From Umbilicaria muhlenbergii (taxonomy: Eukaryota > Ascomycota > Lecanoromycetes > Umbilicariales > Umbilicariaceae): 64,000 nucleotides of DNA. Positions 10,349 to 22,785 of the stretch are shown piece after piece. Below the pieces are notes generated by a model that was given only the letters and a program-made list of their open reading frames with translations, made no database searches and was not told the DNA's origin. The stretch is taken from contig KK106984.1 of assembly GCA_000611775.1 (NCBI GenBank), positions 3,071,088-3,135,087 of the forward strand, read 5' to 3'. Position 1 is the stretch's first letter. The number at the start of each line of letters is the position of its first letter. The translations under genes were made by a program, and so were the position numbers.

Positions 10349-12404
10349 TCACCGCCACGCACCCTGGCTCAAAGACAGCAGGTTCTGCACGCAATCCAAG
10401 TCTTCCTCTTCACGCGGTAGACTTGAGCAACTCATGAATGCGGCAACATCCTCGTCATCCTCGACATCTTCACCACTCCCGTCACCACTGCCTCCCGTCT
10501 TCGGAGTTGGACGTCTCGGGGTGATGTTTTCTTGATTCAACAGAGCGTCTAGACTCGTGGAATGACTCGGGATGTGTGCACTGTCCCTGAGAATGGCACG
10601 TCGAGCCTGACTCGAAGTATTCGGAGCCCTCGCTCGACGCAGATTGCTAGTCTGAGTGCCAGGCTCCCAGTTCTCTTTGTCAGAGTCTCCTGATGAGGCT
10701 TGCACGGGTGTTGGCTGGGAGCTCGGCTTCCAACCCTTTTCCTTAACCGACGCTATCTTCGGGACGTTACCATTACCAGTTTGCAACCTCGCCACGGAAG
10801 ATGTGGTTCGCGCAAGCTTTGGCTTCATGCTTTTCTGAACAGAAGGTTTCATCCGCTTCATCGCTTCATTGCTGGACGCCTGCGCATTCCGCTTATTGGG
10901 GTTGGCCGACAAGGCTTTGTTGCTCCGGGATCTTATTAACCCAATGGCGCCAATTGCTGAACCACTCTGTTCTTGCTCTGCTTGCTCGGTCAACGCATTA
11001 CGAGCGTCGATATCGCAGTAGAACTCCCACGTTCGGGCGTCACGCGATCTACCAGTCATGGTCCGTCTTGGCACCTGTAATGGCATGACATCTGGATACG
11101 GGGAGAACGGGTTCCCTGGTACGACCGCGCTCTTGCTCCTTTGAAGCCCACTAGGCCGCTGCGAGCTTACTACGGGTAGTGGCTGCGACCGCGGTGGTGA
11201 CGGAGAACTCCCATCGTCCGTGGTAACTTGCGCTTTACCGTCAAGAGACATAGACAGCCGAATAAGCGATGAAGTACGCTTGAGGGGATGAGAGAGTGTC
11301 GGAATGTCGCCCAGGGCAGTGATTTGCATGGCTGGTAAAGTTGTGGATTGAGAAGTAATAGGTACATATTGCTGCGAAGACTGGGTTTGCTGGACAAATG
11401 GAGCGCTACGCCTGTTGGCCAAGTACCCTAACCCAACTGTTGACGGTGTAGATGGCTGCGGCAAAGTGTACGGTAGACTACCGCACGTGGCATGTTCGGT
11501 ACTCTGCCTCTGATTACCGGTTTCCGTAGGCGTTGGAACGGTGGGAAGAGGAGCTGACACGTTCAACGCAACCGAGTTCAACGTACCAAGTGCCTGCGGA
11601 GTTTCGGGAGATTGTCGGGCTTCAATCTGGGGTTCCACACAACGTGCGCCAAGTGCATTAGCTGCCTCAACTGTAGCCTGCTCCGGGCTAGCCTTGGGAG
11701 ATATGCAATCCTCCGACACATTGCTTTGGCTGGAAGCCGCGTGTTGTTGGCTGTTTTCAAAGGCTGAGCTCGAGAAGGTCGTGCTGGATGTGCGATCTTG
11801 ACTCGAATTCAGACTAGCCATGATCTCCTCCGGCGACAGAGGTCTTGACTTTCTACGTGTCATTTGACGGCGGTTCTGAAACCATATCTGCAAAAGTTTC
11901 GAGGTCAGCTTTTGCTGGATTGCCGAATATCCCTTTCTCCTTCCGGAGCCTCTTGTACAACCCTCCAATCCTGCTCCAAGCAAGGTCCTGAGACACAACA
12001 TAAGCACTAACCTGCACTTCTTTCTCACCTAATGCCACACGATTAACAATTGCTACCCGTGCAGCTTTGTCTGGCTTTGGATTTCGCTTGTACGCGGCTT
12101 CGAGTATGGCGTGGTCTTCAGGGCTGTAGGGATGATTGTATCAGTAAGATTTCAGCATCTAGCAGAATTCGCGGCGCGTCTAGATCTTCTGGGCAATGCA
12201 CATTGAGACCTACCTGGTCCGCCTCCGCTTCTGTCGAACAAGCGGTTGATTGTCCACGTTGGGGGGCAAGTTGTTGGTCAGTGTATCTTGGGAGTGGACC
12301 AAAAACGCAAAGCTCCCCCGAGCGGGATCGGAGACAATGGTGGGGTGCTGTTGAGGAATAGATGGTGCTATAGTCGCGTCCAGGACCGCGTCCTTGCTGT
12401 CCAT
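10349..12404 (-). CDS. Homeodomain transcription factor, Yox1/Yhp1-like
   Basis: Three exons on the minus strand: 12404-12214, 12123-12012 and 11887-10349, giving 613 residues. The homeodomain spans about residues 56-115. It has a basic arm (RQKRRRTSPEDHAIL), helix 2 around KPDKAARVAIVNRVAL and the recognition helix EVQIWFQNRRQMTRRKSRPL. Both introns fall inside the homeodomain, and the phases join cleanly. The rest is disordered and rich in Ser, Gln and Pro, with short basic patches. It ends in an acidic stretch (DVEDDEDVAAFM) that could act in regulation. Among fungi, this layout of an N-terminal homeodomain with the RRKSRPLSPEEI extension resembles the yeast Yox1/Yhp1 cell-cycle repressors; assignment to that group is inference. 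The protein should act in the nucleus. A 3-kb gene-free region upstream is typical for a regulated transcription factor. Confidence 0.9.
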
Positions 12405-15400
12405 GGCTGTGAACGAAGGTGAGTATAAACCGTATACGAGTAGAACTATATCAATCAATGGCATCGCCCTGTTCCCATAAAGCTGCTGTCATGAAGACAT
12501 GATTGTAGAAGTGTAGGTGACACGGTCGAAGCGCGTCGACGAAGACGGCTCAAGGGGAGCATGATATTGGCCGACTCGCTTCAGGCCAGGCTAACCGGGA
12601 CGAGGCTTAGTGAAGCCTAATCAAGCCAAGAAAACCCCCATCAGGATTAGGGCAATAGGGGCTGTGATATCTTCAGCAATCATCATGTGCTGTTCTACGT
12701 TTGACTACTCGCAGCCCTGGCTTCGAACTGGTTCGTTCTCAAGGACGTAAGATGGAAGCGGGCGTCATTCTTCTGCGCAGAATCCGGGCTTCTATTCAGA
12801 ACCAATGGTCGACACACCCATCTCGCTCGAGAAGGTGCAGATGCATTGATACCCAGCCAACACTCAATAAGATCTTTTCCACGATGTCTCTATTTCTTGA
12901 TCATGCTACTTCTCCTGTACTGCAATGTTATGTTTGCTGCTGGCATTGGAGAGCCTCGATTGCTTCGGAAGATAAAATGTACTCCAGCACATTGGAGGAT
13001 GTCGTGAGATCACCCACCAACTTCATTAGTGAACAGCGATTTCTATCTGTGTCATTTACGACTATAAGATCCTCGAAACGAACGCTTTCATCACCAGGAG
13101 CGGCTTCATTGTGGAACTCTGGCCGATACTCATCCCTGGGGATGCGTAGACGGGAAGTCGTATTCAAGTTCACCGCAAGAATAATCAATCGGCAAACGAG
13201 GACGATCTCTCCAAATCTTCTCGTTCATCATGCAAGTCATTGTTACCCTTGCAAGGTCTTCACAAATTTGGCTTAATTCACCAGAATAGCGCCCCCAAAT
13301 CGCCGATATAGGTCTCGCCCACTTGGCTGTGCAGCCAGCAAACTTCCAATAACAACCGCCAGGGTCAAGGAATCGTGCCTCGATTTGCATCGACGAGGAA
13401 ATCGCAAGTCGAGATGCCAACTGTATCGCGTCGGCAAGACCGCGTGGGTGCGGTGTGTCTCATACTGATGGCCAAGGTAAATCCCGCCACTGAAGGTTAA
13501 ACCGAACAAGATAGCTTAAACTGGATCACGAGAGGCATTTGAAGGCCCAATTGCCACTCGATGAAAAGCTCAATAGAGACGCAATGGATTTCGGCCCTTT
13601 TCCATAGGAATGGTCGAAATTATCAAGGCAGTTACGAGCTTTAGTGACTTGGATATGACGCATGATTGGGTACTAACGATGCCCTAGTCCGGGCGTGCGG
13701 GTGAGCTAAATGCGTTCGCGACCGATGCTGCAACGCAATGGTCTCGAACCAATCTACGGACTGCAATCGCAACCTAACAGTCCACCGTCGCTCCCGCCGA
13801 CGGCAGATCACGAGAGAGCGCACGATCAACGATAGAGTTGCGAGTCGCGGGTCGCGGGTCCGTCAACTCACCCTGTGTAGTCTTATGCAGCCCTCATGCA
13901 GCCCTGGAAGGCAGATGCAGATGCAGATGCAGATGCAGATGCTGACGTAAACGCAGACCTTACTAAGGTACCTTACGCTGATCCCCACGGTGTCAAGTGC
14001 CTCGATCACCATCTCCTCGTCCTCCCAACCTGCACGATATCCCTGAGTTGACTCTGGATCCCAAATACGCCTCGGTCATTAATACCAGGCAAAGGGTCAT
14101 TGGGCATCAATCCTGACGCCTGTCTGCCTGCTCATGATAGGCATCGGTAAAGAGCCAGGGAGCCGAACTTTCCTCGTCTCTTGCTTGTCCAACGTCTTGC
14201 CGTCTTACTAGTTGGCTGATTGAGCCGCAGCAATTTGCCTCGACTAGTCTCAGGCGCACATTCCCGTGCATGGGTGGGCCATCCGTTGATTGGAGTTGCC
14301 AAACACACCTCCCGGACGTGGTCAAGGCAGTGACGTTGCATTGGGGGCAACGTAGAACCCTTTTGCATATCTCATTATGCTGAGACATAAATTGAGAGGG
14401 TTTAAAAGATTCCAGATGGCCGCTTGGGTTGGCTCGCGCCAGCGTTTCTGCTTTTCAATGCGGCCGTGCCCTATGTGACAGTGGCGCCTTAGATGACGCG
14501 GGAAGCAGAACAATGACTGGATGACACCACTGCGGCGAGTCATTATGGAAGGATTGCCTAGGTTGATTATTTTCGTCTACCAAGGCCTCTCATGAGGCTT
14601 ATTCTTATGAATTGAAGTGCCACAAGCGTCTTTCCCACGCATGTATATTCGATTCAACTACATTGTCTCTCAGACTTGGGCGAGAAAGAGAGGAGACAAA
14701 TCCCAGCCGAACCCTCGTCTTGCTTTATGGTAATCTCGGGCATTGCCCTCATCATCTGTAACTCTCGTCCCGTCAGCCTATACTCATACGGGGTCAAATG
14801 CAGTGCGAGCTTATCTGACATGAGACTACGTTCTTGGTGGACCAGCTTCTTCAGCCGTTCGCTGCCTGGGAAGAGGATCACGCACGAGGGGCTAACAGTG
14901 CTCGCGGGCACGGATTGACCACAGACAGGCCCATCGCCTCGTCCGGGTATTACGTCCCACGAGTCTGCCGGTACCGAAACCGAACCGTCGGTCGTGCGAT
15001 TAGTCATGTGCTCCTATTTGGCAGCTACTCGGTGTTTGATTGACGGCAATCCCAGGCAGACACAGTGCCAGTCAAGGAAGCCTTGCCGCTAGCCAGACGT
15101 GGGAGCAGTCAACTCGGTGGTTGGTAGCCCATCCTACAGCTTCAATATAGGGGCGTCAGGCACCATCCAAAAAGACTCACAACTTGGGCAAGCTGGATCA
15201 TTAATTCCATGTTCTCAAGCTCCTTTGATCAACATATCACTGGTTGTAGGCACTGCCGTGACTTACGAAGAGACTCCAAACGATTCCCTCTATGAGCCCA
15301 TTGGCTTCGAGGCGGTTCTATGGATTTGTGGCTTCGGAGCGGCTCTCTAGCTGCTTTCGGAGTTGCGTTCGACCCTGCTATTGAGGGATCACTCTGCGGC

Positions 15401-15508
15401 TCCTGAAGACATCCAACTCCAGCAGATGACCGAGTAATGTGACCATGTTTCATCCACTTCATAAGGGTTCCCAGCTCTCGCCTGGTCTTGAAAGTCCAAA
15501 AACCAACG
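12405..15508. other. Long intergenic region upstream of two divergent genes
   Basis: About 3.1 kb between the homeodomain gene (minus) and the NmrA-like gene (plus). It holds a GCAGAT microsatellite and many short frames. Overlapping minus-strand frames at about 12928-13420 look vaguely protein-like, but they match no family I know and could be a decayed gene. No RNA gene was seen. Confidence 0.45.
13911..13942. repeat. (GCAGAT)n microsatellite
   Basis: Five tandem copies of the hexamer GCAGAT followed by a partial unit, in intergenic DNA upstream of the homeodomain gene. Confidence 0.9.
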
Positions 15509-16549
15509 ATGACGAAAGTAGCTATCGCTGGTACCGGTGGCGTGGCCTACTGGATCGCCCATTACCTGTCCACTGAGACATTTCATCCCTTCATTCTATT
15601 GTCGAGGGCGGTAAAAGGAACCCTTACCTTTCCTCAGATAAAGTCACTTCGCTGACTAGGGCCAGCCGAAACCGTTACTCACCGCCAAAGGCTGGCAGGT
15701 TGTGGTTGTCAACTATGCCAACCAGAACGACTTGCAGTACAAGCTCGCGGGCGTGGATACCGTCATATCCACCGTTACCGGTAATCCTCAAATTGCGCTC
15801 ATTGACGCCGCCGCCGCCGTGAGAGTCAAACGCTTTGCCCCTGCCGAGTTCGAAGGCCAACCATCATTACGGCCACAGGCAGACCCGCTGGATCGTGGAA
15901 AGCTTGCTGCCCTCGCACGACTGCAACACTACAGTGCTTACGGCATGGCATTTACCAGCTTCGTTTGTGGCATCTTGTATGACCGCTTTGCCCCCGGAGG
16001 TATGGCTGCTTCCAATATTGGCCTTGGATCTGGCGTCGCCGCCGAGGGAGATTATGTCATGGACATTCGGAACCTCAAAGCCCAGATCCCACGATTCAAC
16101 GCGACCGGACAACCAGTGCGGATCTGCATGACATCTGCACAGGACATTGGCCGGTTTGTGGTTGCCGCCATCGACTTGAATGAGTGGCCTCGTGAGCTCA
16201 GGATGCGTGGAGAGCGGATGACTGTCCTCGAGGTCGTCGCCGTTGCGGAGCAGATGCGCGGTATATAAAACCCATTACTCACTAACGGTCTTTCCATCAG
16301 CACGCTGACACGACTGCAGGAAGGAACTTTGAACACGAAGAGTACGACCACGCCGAGAACACCTTACCTTGGCGCCTGCACCACGCCCAGATCGCGCAAA
16401 ACGTCAAACAACAATGGCAAGCGCATACACTCATTGCCACAATGGACGGCCGCTATGACTTTCCCAACGCCAATCTCAATAGTCTCGTCAACTTTCAACC
16501 AATCCGGTTCCAAGACTGGCTACAGCTAGCGTGGCAGGGCCGGCTTTGA
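15509..16549 (+). CDS. NmrA-like NAD(P)-binding protein (isoflavone-reductase-like family)
   Basis: Three exons, 15509-15610, 15660-16260 and 16320-16549, give 310 residues. The N-terminus TKVAIAGTGGVAYWIAHYL carries the GxxGxxA dinucleotide-binding turn after a first beta strand. Next come the SRA segment, a second strand (WQVVVVNYAN), GVDTVISTVTG and RFAPAEFEG, the usual landmarks of NmrA-like and isoflavone-reductase-like atypical short-chain dehydrogenases in fungi. The tail RYDFPNANLNSLV followed by RFQDWLQLAW is also typical of the fungal family. The last intron (16261-16319) has two possible acceptors; CTGCAG at 16319 keeps phase and follows a GCTGAC branch site. Such proteins are cytosolic NADPH-binding reductases or redox-sensing regulators. 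The substrate is unknown, and no cluster partners lie beside it. Confidence 0.88.
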
Positions 16550-17744
16550 CAGCAGCCGCCAATTCATAGCCGTCGAACTAGTTTCGTGGCTGTTGTGCTT
16601 GGGTCGGTAGACCTGACTGCGTTGTTGAAAACTAGCTCTCACGTCATTATCTCCTTCAGACATCTCCTCCTCTTCTGAAACGTCCTTGGCTTTCATTGTT
16701 CGTGGCAGATTTGTCTGAGCAATCTATTACGAACATATCTTCTTCATTCAACATTTGCCTAGTCATTACCAGCGGCTTCCAAGGCGCCCCATCGGGCCTA
16801 ACACCTTGAGTGTGTCTCTGGAACTTGATAGGATTAGACTATATTAGACATTCGGGCAATCATCAGGCACTTGCCATTTAGCTTTACATTTGTGCATTCA
16901 GTCCTCCGACTAGCTTGTTGCACGACAGAGCCTATGAGAGGATGATTTTTCCAGGCATTGATCTATCATTTCTTCCTCAATGTGACCCACCACGCACATC
17001 AATATTGGATCTGACAGTGTAGTCACCACGCATCGCATCAACCCTTTTGGTGCTTATCAAGGGCCCTTCCAACTCAGTCCGTTAACCCCACCACTTTCAA
17101 GATCCGGATCGTAACTTTCCATTCAACATCCATTATGCTTATGATCTCCCATGCAATAGACTAAGAACTTTCGATATACATAGCTTCATTGAATACCTCT
17201 CCTACCAAAAACCACTTCCAAATCCCTCGCCTAATAACAATCACGAATCTCAGTCTTGTGAACAGCATCCAAACAACAACATCCGGCCCCATCTTAACGA
17301 ACCCGGCTCCATGGCCCTTAAAATGGATAGCACACGGATGAATTGTAGACTCGTCGACCCAGCCCCGCCGCCTAGGTTTCATACCCTAGCAATTGCATGC
17401 GTAGAGTCCATCAATCCGCACAGGAATTGCTTTCGCTCTTTCCACGCCTTGTGAGTGCCAAGCCCTGCTCATGACAACTCCACCGCCTCGCATACCGACG
17501 GCCACATCTGATCCCCCCCGCCTCCCAACCAAACTTCCTTCCACCACCCCGCCCCATCTGCTATTCTCGATCCTCGAGCCCTCAACCCCCAGGGCCCCAC
17601 TCCCAACCTCACCATCTCCCAACCTCCGCTCCCTTCACCATCTTTCCCCCCTTTCCTCGCAACCCTCGCAGACCCTCCCTCCCGCACCCAACTACCCTCA
17701 AAGCGACCTCGCAGTATCGGTGCATTTGACCTGAATACCCACCA
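16550..17744. other. Intergenic stretch without a recognised gene
   Basis: About 1.2 kb between the 3' ends of the NmrA-like gene (plus strand) and the Pcc1 gene (minus strand). A C-rich, low-complexity section near 17470-17720 creates long biased frames on both strands that I do not accept. A minus frame at 17161-17382 has no known relatives that I can name. Confidence 0.5.
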
Positions 17745-18166
17745 TCACCCCTCCCCCGCCAGCGCCAAAACATCCCCATCCAACTCCCCCATCACCCCCA
17801 GCACGACCCCCAAACTCTCCATGAACCCATTAACCGCCACCCGCAACATGCGGTTAGTGGTCGCTTTATATTCCGTCCTGAGAACCGTTTTTTCTTCCTC
17901 CCCAGCAGTATGCGACTCGACCCCATCAATTTCGGAAGCGGCGGTCAGAGCGAAAGAGCGGCGGACGAGCGGGGAGAGCTCGGCGTCGACTTGGAGGGCG
18001 AGGAGGGCGGTGGAGGCGAGGCGGTGGGTGGGGAGGGGGACGGAGATGGCGCTGCGGGGGTTAGTGGGTTGCGTGGGAGGGGGTGGAGGTAGGGGAGGAA
18101 GTCGAGATGGGGGGCGTACAGTGAGCAGGGGAAGGCGGGGTCGATTGGCGACGGGGGCGGGGGCAT
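17745..18166 (-). CDS. pcc1: Pcc1, subunit of the EKC/KEOPS complex
   Basis: Two exons, 18166-18120 and 18051-17745, are joined across a 68-bp GTACGC...CAG intron and give 117 residues. The start MPPPPSPIDPAFPCSL leads across the intron into AISVPLPTHRLASTALLALQ. This is the first strand and helix of Pcc1, whose family consensus is a short strand, then P(F/L)PTxRLA. VDAELSPLVRRSF follows, and later the diagnostic second helix TNRMLRVAVNGFMESLGVVL. Pcc1 dimerises and forms the core of KEOPS, which makes threonylcarbamoyl-adenosine at position 37 of tRNAs and affects transcription and telomeres in yeast. A Glu/Thr-containing insertion (about EIDGVESHTAGEEEKT) makes it longer than yeast Pcc1 (88 residues). 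The gene is easily missed because the antisense strand has a longer biased frame. Confidence 0.9.
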
Positions 18167-19853
18167 TGTTGGGAGATGAGGCGGGTGGGGTTGGCGACAA
18201 TGAGGTTTGGAGGTTGAGGGTGGCGGTTAAGGTTAAGGCGTTGAGGAGGGTGTTTAATTGTGAGGGATCGCTAGGGTACGAGGACTTATTGCGAGATGGT
18301 GAGTCAGCCTTACGAGGTAATTTATTGGTGCCGCTAGTGAGGGGGTCGGTATTTTAGGTAACCCTAAGATCTATCGACTTGCCGGCGGGGACAAGAGAAG
18401 TGGCAGGTTCCAGCTAGGCTCCTTGTATGACACAACAGTCAAGGCAGCATGTGTGAGTCATTGAGGTGGTTGTAGGGATGAGTGACTCCTCTCGCCTTCC
18501 CTGCCTGCATTGAGAGCTCCTTAAAATTTACCCTGGCTTTTGAGTAGTTGAGGGGACACCCTGTCACTCGTTTTGTCCATGGTGCTGCCCTACGAGTCAA
18601 CTACAAATAATAATGGTTATGTCTCCCTACAACTAATTCGTTGCTAAGCTGATTGATATGAACTCATCTTTGCCATAATCGAGTGGCGAAGGAAAGGCTT
18701 TGATGTAGGCTGAACGCGGGGTATTCAACTATCTTGTATAAGGCGTCTTTCGATTGCCTACTACTTGTATCACATTACGACTTGGCTGTACCACCATCTT
18801 AGCAAAGCTACCCTCCTCGGCAGCGATTCCATGGAGTTTTTGATGCTAGATGTCAGAACGCATAGATCCCGTTGAAGTGCCGCCACCATTCTCTGTGGAT
18901 GCTTTCTTTTGAAGGGCGTCGAGTGGCTCGTCTGTGTAGACGTGGCAAGTCCTCGGCACTCTGGAGGGTTTCTCAGCTGGCGTTGAAGAGTAGCAAGTAT
19001 TGTGACCCGGCTCTTAGAGATATGCGCAACGAGAGAAAGGGCTATGGTACAACGAAATGGTCATAGTCGGAAGATCTCGGCCAGTTTAGAGGTGCATTGC
19101 AAACAGTGTGGTGACCAACTTGGTAGCGAAGAATCTGGGGGACAACACCATAAGCACCAAGTATGTGATAGACTATAAGTGCAGAGGAGCATGGGGGAAG
19201 AGAAAGAAAGCAGGAGACATTGTAGAGAATTTTTCGATAGATATTGAAGTGTTCATATAGGCGCCTAGAGACCCTCCAACACCAACGTCCTCGAGGATAT
19301 ACAATAGTGTCAGGCTGTAAAGGCGGGACAGTGCAGAGGTATCACCAATTCCGATCCCAGTTCCCAGCGCTTGAGGGCAGTGGCTTGAATCTTCTCTTTG
19401 CACTCTTTTTGCCTGTTGCCGTGGCAACGAGCGCGAGTGGTGCTTTCCATGTTGGTGCTTAGTGTGCGAAGCTCAAACGCTCGGGCATTCCCAAGTGCAA
19501 CGTCAGCTGTCCGCAGAACAAAGCGAGCTGTGTTTGGTCGCAACAGTCCCCACATACACATTCTCTTCTTCCATCATTCTTAGATGCATTGAAGATAGAT
19601 TTATCCCATCACACAGCCACAGAAGTGCATCTGTTAGAGGCCCGCTCTTACGACAAATTCTGCGCCGGACACATCCAGGGTCAACAAACAGTTGCGACAT
19701 TTCGACCATCTCGATCTGCGACTACCCGGGCATAACAATAACATTGCAAGAACACCTGAGAACGACGACACCTACAGCCACTCAGCCTCACCAAGAAACG
19801 GCGACTTGTGCCCGCTCTAACCTCCTTTGCATCGACTGGCCTTCGCGGCCACG
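18167..19853. other. Intergenic stretch without a recognised gene
   Basis: About 1.7 kb between the divergent Pcc1 and Cdc14 genes, so it should hold both promoters. A sequence at 18546-18575 resembles motifs near 709 and 46513 (see findings). The last 300 bases before 19854 are C/A-rich and look like a Cdc14 leader. Confidence 0.5.
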
Positions 19854-21840
19854 ATGCCACCTTCTCCAACTTCCCCGGCTCCGGCTGCCCATGCTGTCAG
19901 CTATGGACAAGTGATCGAGTATATACAAGGTACATTCATTCGACTGGTGCGAATGGCTGAGGGAAACCTATTTCTGGTGCCCCCATATCCTACAAGCACC
20001 ATGTTCTGACTATCTTTTCTTTCCAGACCGTATCTACCTTGCCTCATACACCCACCCACCAAACGAAACAACACCTTTCCCATATCCTTCCACAGCCAGT
20101 CGCTCTCCTCAAAAACGATCCTCAAAGTCCCAGCGTGGTCCCACTCCAGCGCCAGTATCATCAGGTCCAAAAGTACACCCTCCTGTCTATTTTACAGTCG
20201 ACGACAGCCTCCTCTACAACGCATTCCACGCCGATTTCGGGCCACTACACATAGGCCATCTGTATCGCTTCGCAGTTACACTACATGATTACTTGGGTGA
20301 TCCGGCAAATGATGGCAGAGGTGTGGTGTTCTGGAGCAGGGCAGACTCGCGGAGTCGTGCGAATGCTGCCTGCCTGCTTGCTTGCTACATGGTCCTCATC
20401 CAGGGGTGGGCACCGCACCTGGCGTTGGCACCCATTGCGCAAGCCGATCCGCCATTGATGCCGTTCAGAGATGCTGGATACAGTCAGGCAGATTATGTTC
20501 TTAACGTTCAAGATGTCGTCTACGGAGTATGGAGAGCGAAAGAGGAGGGATTGTGCGGGCTGAGAGACTTCAGTCTGGAAGAGTGAGTAACTTACTGGTC
20601 TACCCAATTCGCCCACGCTGATCCTGGCAATAGGTACGAGAGGTTTGAAAGGGTAGATATGGGTGACTTCAATTGGCTTACCCCGCAATTCCTTGCCTTT
20701 GCATCCCCACAACATCAGCCGACAGCTCCGATACCAACTTCATCACCACTGTATGCGACATTACCAACAACGCTGGCCGCTGTTAAGTCTTCGAGCCTCC
20801 CACAACCGTTCAAGAATGTGCTTTGCCACTTCTCCTCCCGCAATATCGGCCTCGTCGTGCGTCTAAACTCCGAACTCTACTCTCCATCCTACTTCACCGC
20901 TCTTGGTATCAACCACTTGGACATGATATTCGACGACGGTACTTGCCCACCGCTTGCCCTCGTCAAGAAATTCATCAAGCTCGCCCACGAAATGATCACC
21001 GTCAAGCACAAAGCCATTGCCGTCCACTGCAAAGCCGGCCTTGGCCGAACAGGCTGTCTAATCGGCGCCTACCTAATCTACCGCCACGGCTTCACCGCCA
21101 ACGAAGTAATATCCTTCATGCGCTTCATGCGCCCCGGCATGGTCGTCGGCCCCCAACAGCACTGGCTGCACATCAACCAAGGCACATTCCGGGAATGGTG
21201 GTTCGAAGACCTCATGAAAGAAAAACTCGCCCTCCTCCTCCCCTCCACCCCCACCAAATCCCAATCCCAGCGCCAAAAACTCCTCACCAACACCCAAACC
21301 GCTACCCCCCCCCAAAACCAACCCAAACGCGCCGCCCTCGGCGAACTCACCCACAACGAAACTACCGCCCCGGTCCCCGCCGACGACACCAACCTCCCCG
21401 CCCCTACCCCCGGCCAGCCGCGCAAAACCCACCGCGTCGACTCCCGCCACCACCCGTACGCCCGCGCGTCCTCCGCTGCATTCGGGCTCGAGAACGCCGC
21501 CGGGTGCGACGACCCGCCGGCCGAAGCGGTCGTCGAAATGCACGCTTCGCACTCGCACTGCTCGGCGCGCGGCGCGGACGAGAGCGAATCGGAGTGGCAG
21601 CTGCGGCTGCTGGCGCGGCGGCGGAGCGGCGGGTCGCGGAGTCCTGTCGTCGTCGGCGGCAGCGGGGACAAGAGGCGGGCGGTGAGTTATAGCACGACGA
21701 CGACGACGATGACGCGGATGCGGTACAGCAGCGTGGGGGGGGAGGGCGGGGAGGAGGAGAACTGGGCTGCGGTGGGGACGACGCCGGAGACGGAGAGGGA
21801 GAGGGAGAAGAAGGGTGGGTATGGGGCGTTGGGCGGGGTG
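19854..21840 (+). CDS. cdc14: Cdc14-type dual-specificity phosphatase, 3' end lost in assembly gap
   Basis: Three exons, 19854-19929, 20027-20582 and 20634 to the gap at 21841, give at least 613 residues. The N-terminal domain starts at YGQVIEYIQDRIYLASY and contains VYFTVDDSLLYNAFHADFGP, the Cdc14 A-domain. The catalytic domain carries the signature HCKAGLGRTG (Cys at about residue 341), preceded by INHLDMIFDDGTCPP and followed by FMRFMRPGMVVGPQQHWLH, all characteristic of Cdc14. Cdc14 removes phosphates from Cdk sites and drives mitotic exit, septation and, in fungi, conidiation; it moves between nucleolus and cytoplasm. The C-terminal tail after about residue 410 is disordered, Pro/Thr-rich and then Arg/Gly/Glu-rich, and runs into 100 unknown bases. 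The stop codon is therefore not seen; the few codons after the gap should not be used. Confidence 0.95.
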
Positions 21841-21940
21841 NNNNNNNNNNNNNNNNNNNNNNNNNNNNNNNNNNNNNNNNNNNNNNNNNNNNNNNNNNNN
21901 NNNNNNNNNNNNNNNNNNNNNNNNNNNNNNNNNNNNNNNN
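21841..21940. other. Assembly gap (100 N)
   Basis: A run of exactly 100 N, the usual placeholder for a gap of unknown length. It interrupts the C-terminal tail of the Cdc14 gene in a very G-rich, low-complexity section. Confidence 0.99.
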
Positions 21941-22785
21941 TGGGGAGGGGGAGGTCGTAGGTCTTGCGGCGGGGATGTTGAGTGGGGAAGATGTCGTGGT
22001 GGCGGGTGGTGACGTTGGCTTCCGTCGTTTCATTGTATGAGAAGTCCATCTGCCCGGGCCGGGGGACTGCTGGGCTGGGCTGGTGTCGGGACGGAAGGTG
22101 TGGGGTTCGCATCCGTTGCTCGCTGCTTGCTGCTCTTGGACACATCCATTCGCTCGTTCATGTCTTGTCGAGAACGCGCGCGCACTGCGGGGATTTGTAT
22201 AGGCTGGTTTATCCTTTCTCGATCTCTCGTTCTTGCATGCTTCGTTTTGTCTGTCGGTTTTGCTGGTGTTTGGATCGCTTTGCGGGGGTTTGGGCTACTG
22301 CTGCTGCTGATTTGGTCGGTGGGGGGAGTGAAGGGTGGGTGGCTGCCTCGCGCTGTGGGTTCGGTACGAGGGGGATGATAGCACGAGCATAAATGGAATT
22401 TTTTCTTCTATTGTGTCTTTGATGGTGCTGGGTGTGGGTGTGGGGATGAGGTGAGAGAGTGAGTGAGTGAGTGGCCAAGTAGCTCGCGATACCAAGGTCG
22501 AGAACTACCAGTGGTGCTGCCTGTCTCGTAGACAACGGCGACTGAAAATTTCACCCCATCCAAGCCAGGCCAGGTGACCTAGATAGGAAACAAAGTCGAT
22601 GAGCTATCTATGCCCGCTAACGCCTGTAGAAGTCTTCCAGCTGAAGAGGTAGAGTGAAATGTCCGCTCTGCGTGCGCTGATACCATGCGGGGAAGAAGGA
22701 ATTGAAGATGGAGATTTTGTGGATTGTATATACAGGGTATATCGAGTTCGACTATTCACTACAGCCGGCCCAGCTGCTTTCAGTT
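21941..22785. other. Stretch after the gap, without a recognised gene
   Basis: About 850 bases between the gap and the convergent gene on the minus strand. The Cdc14 stop codon and 3' region should be in the gap or just after it. G- and C-rich frames on both strands show no conserved motif. Confidence 0.45.

Noticed and set aside
12928-13420. Two overlapping minus-strand frames that look mildly protein-like
   Set aside because: No known domain, and the frames do not join with intron signals that I trust; at most a decayed gene.
17821-18357. 178-codon plus-strand frame opposite pcc1
   Set aside because: Arg/Gly-rich composition shadow of a GC-rich section; the opposite strand carries a clear Pcc1 sequence with an intron in phase.
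21404-22145. Minus-strand frames that cross the N gap
   Set aside because: They are open only because N codons are read through, and they are antisense to Cdc14.
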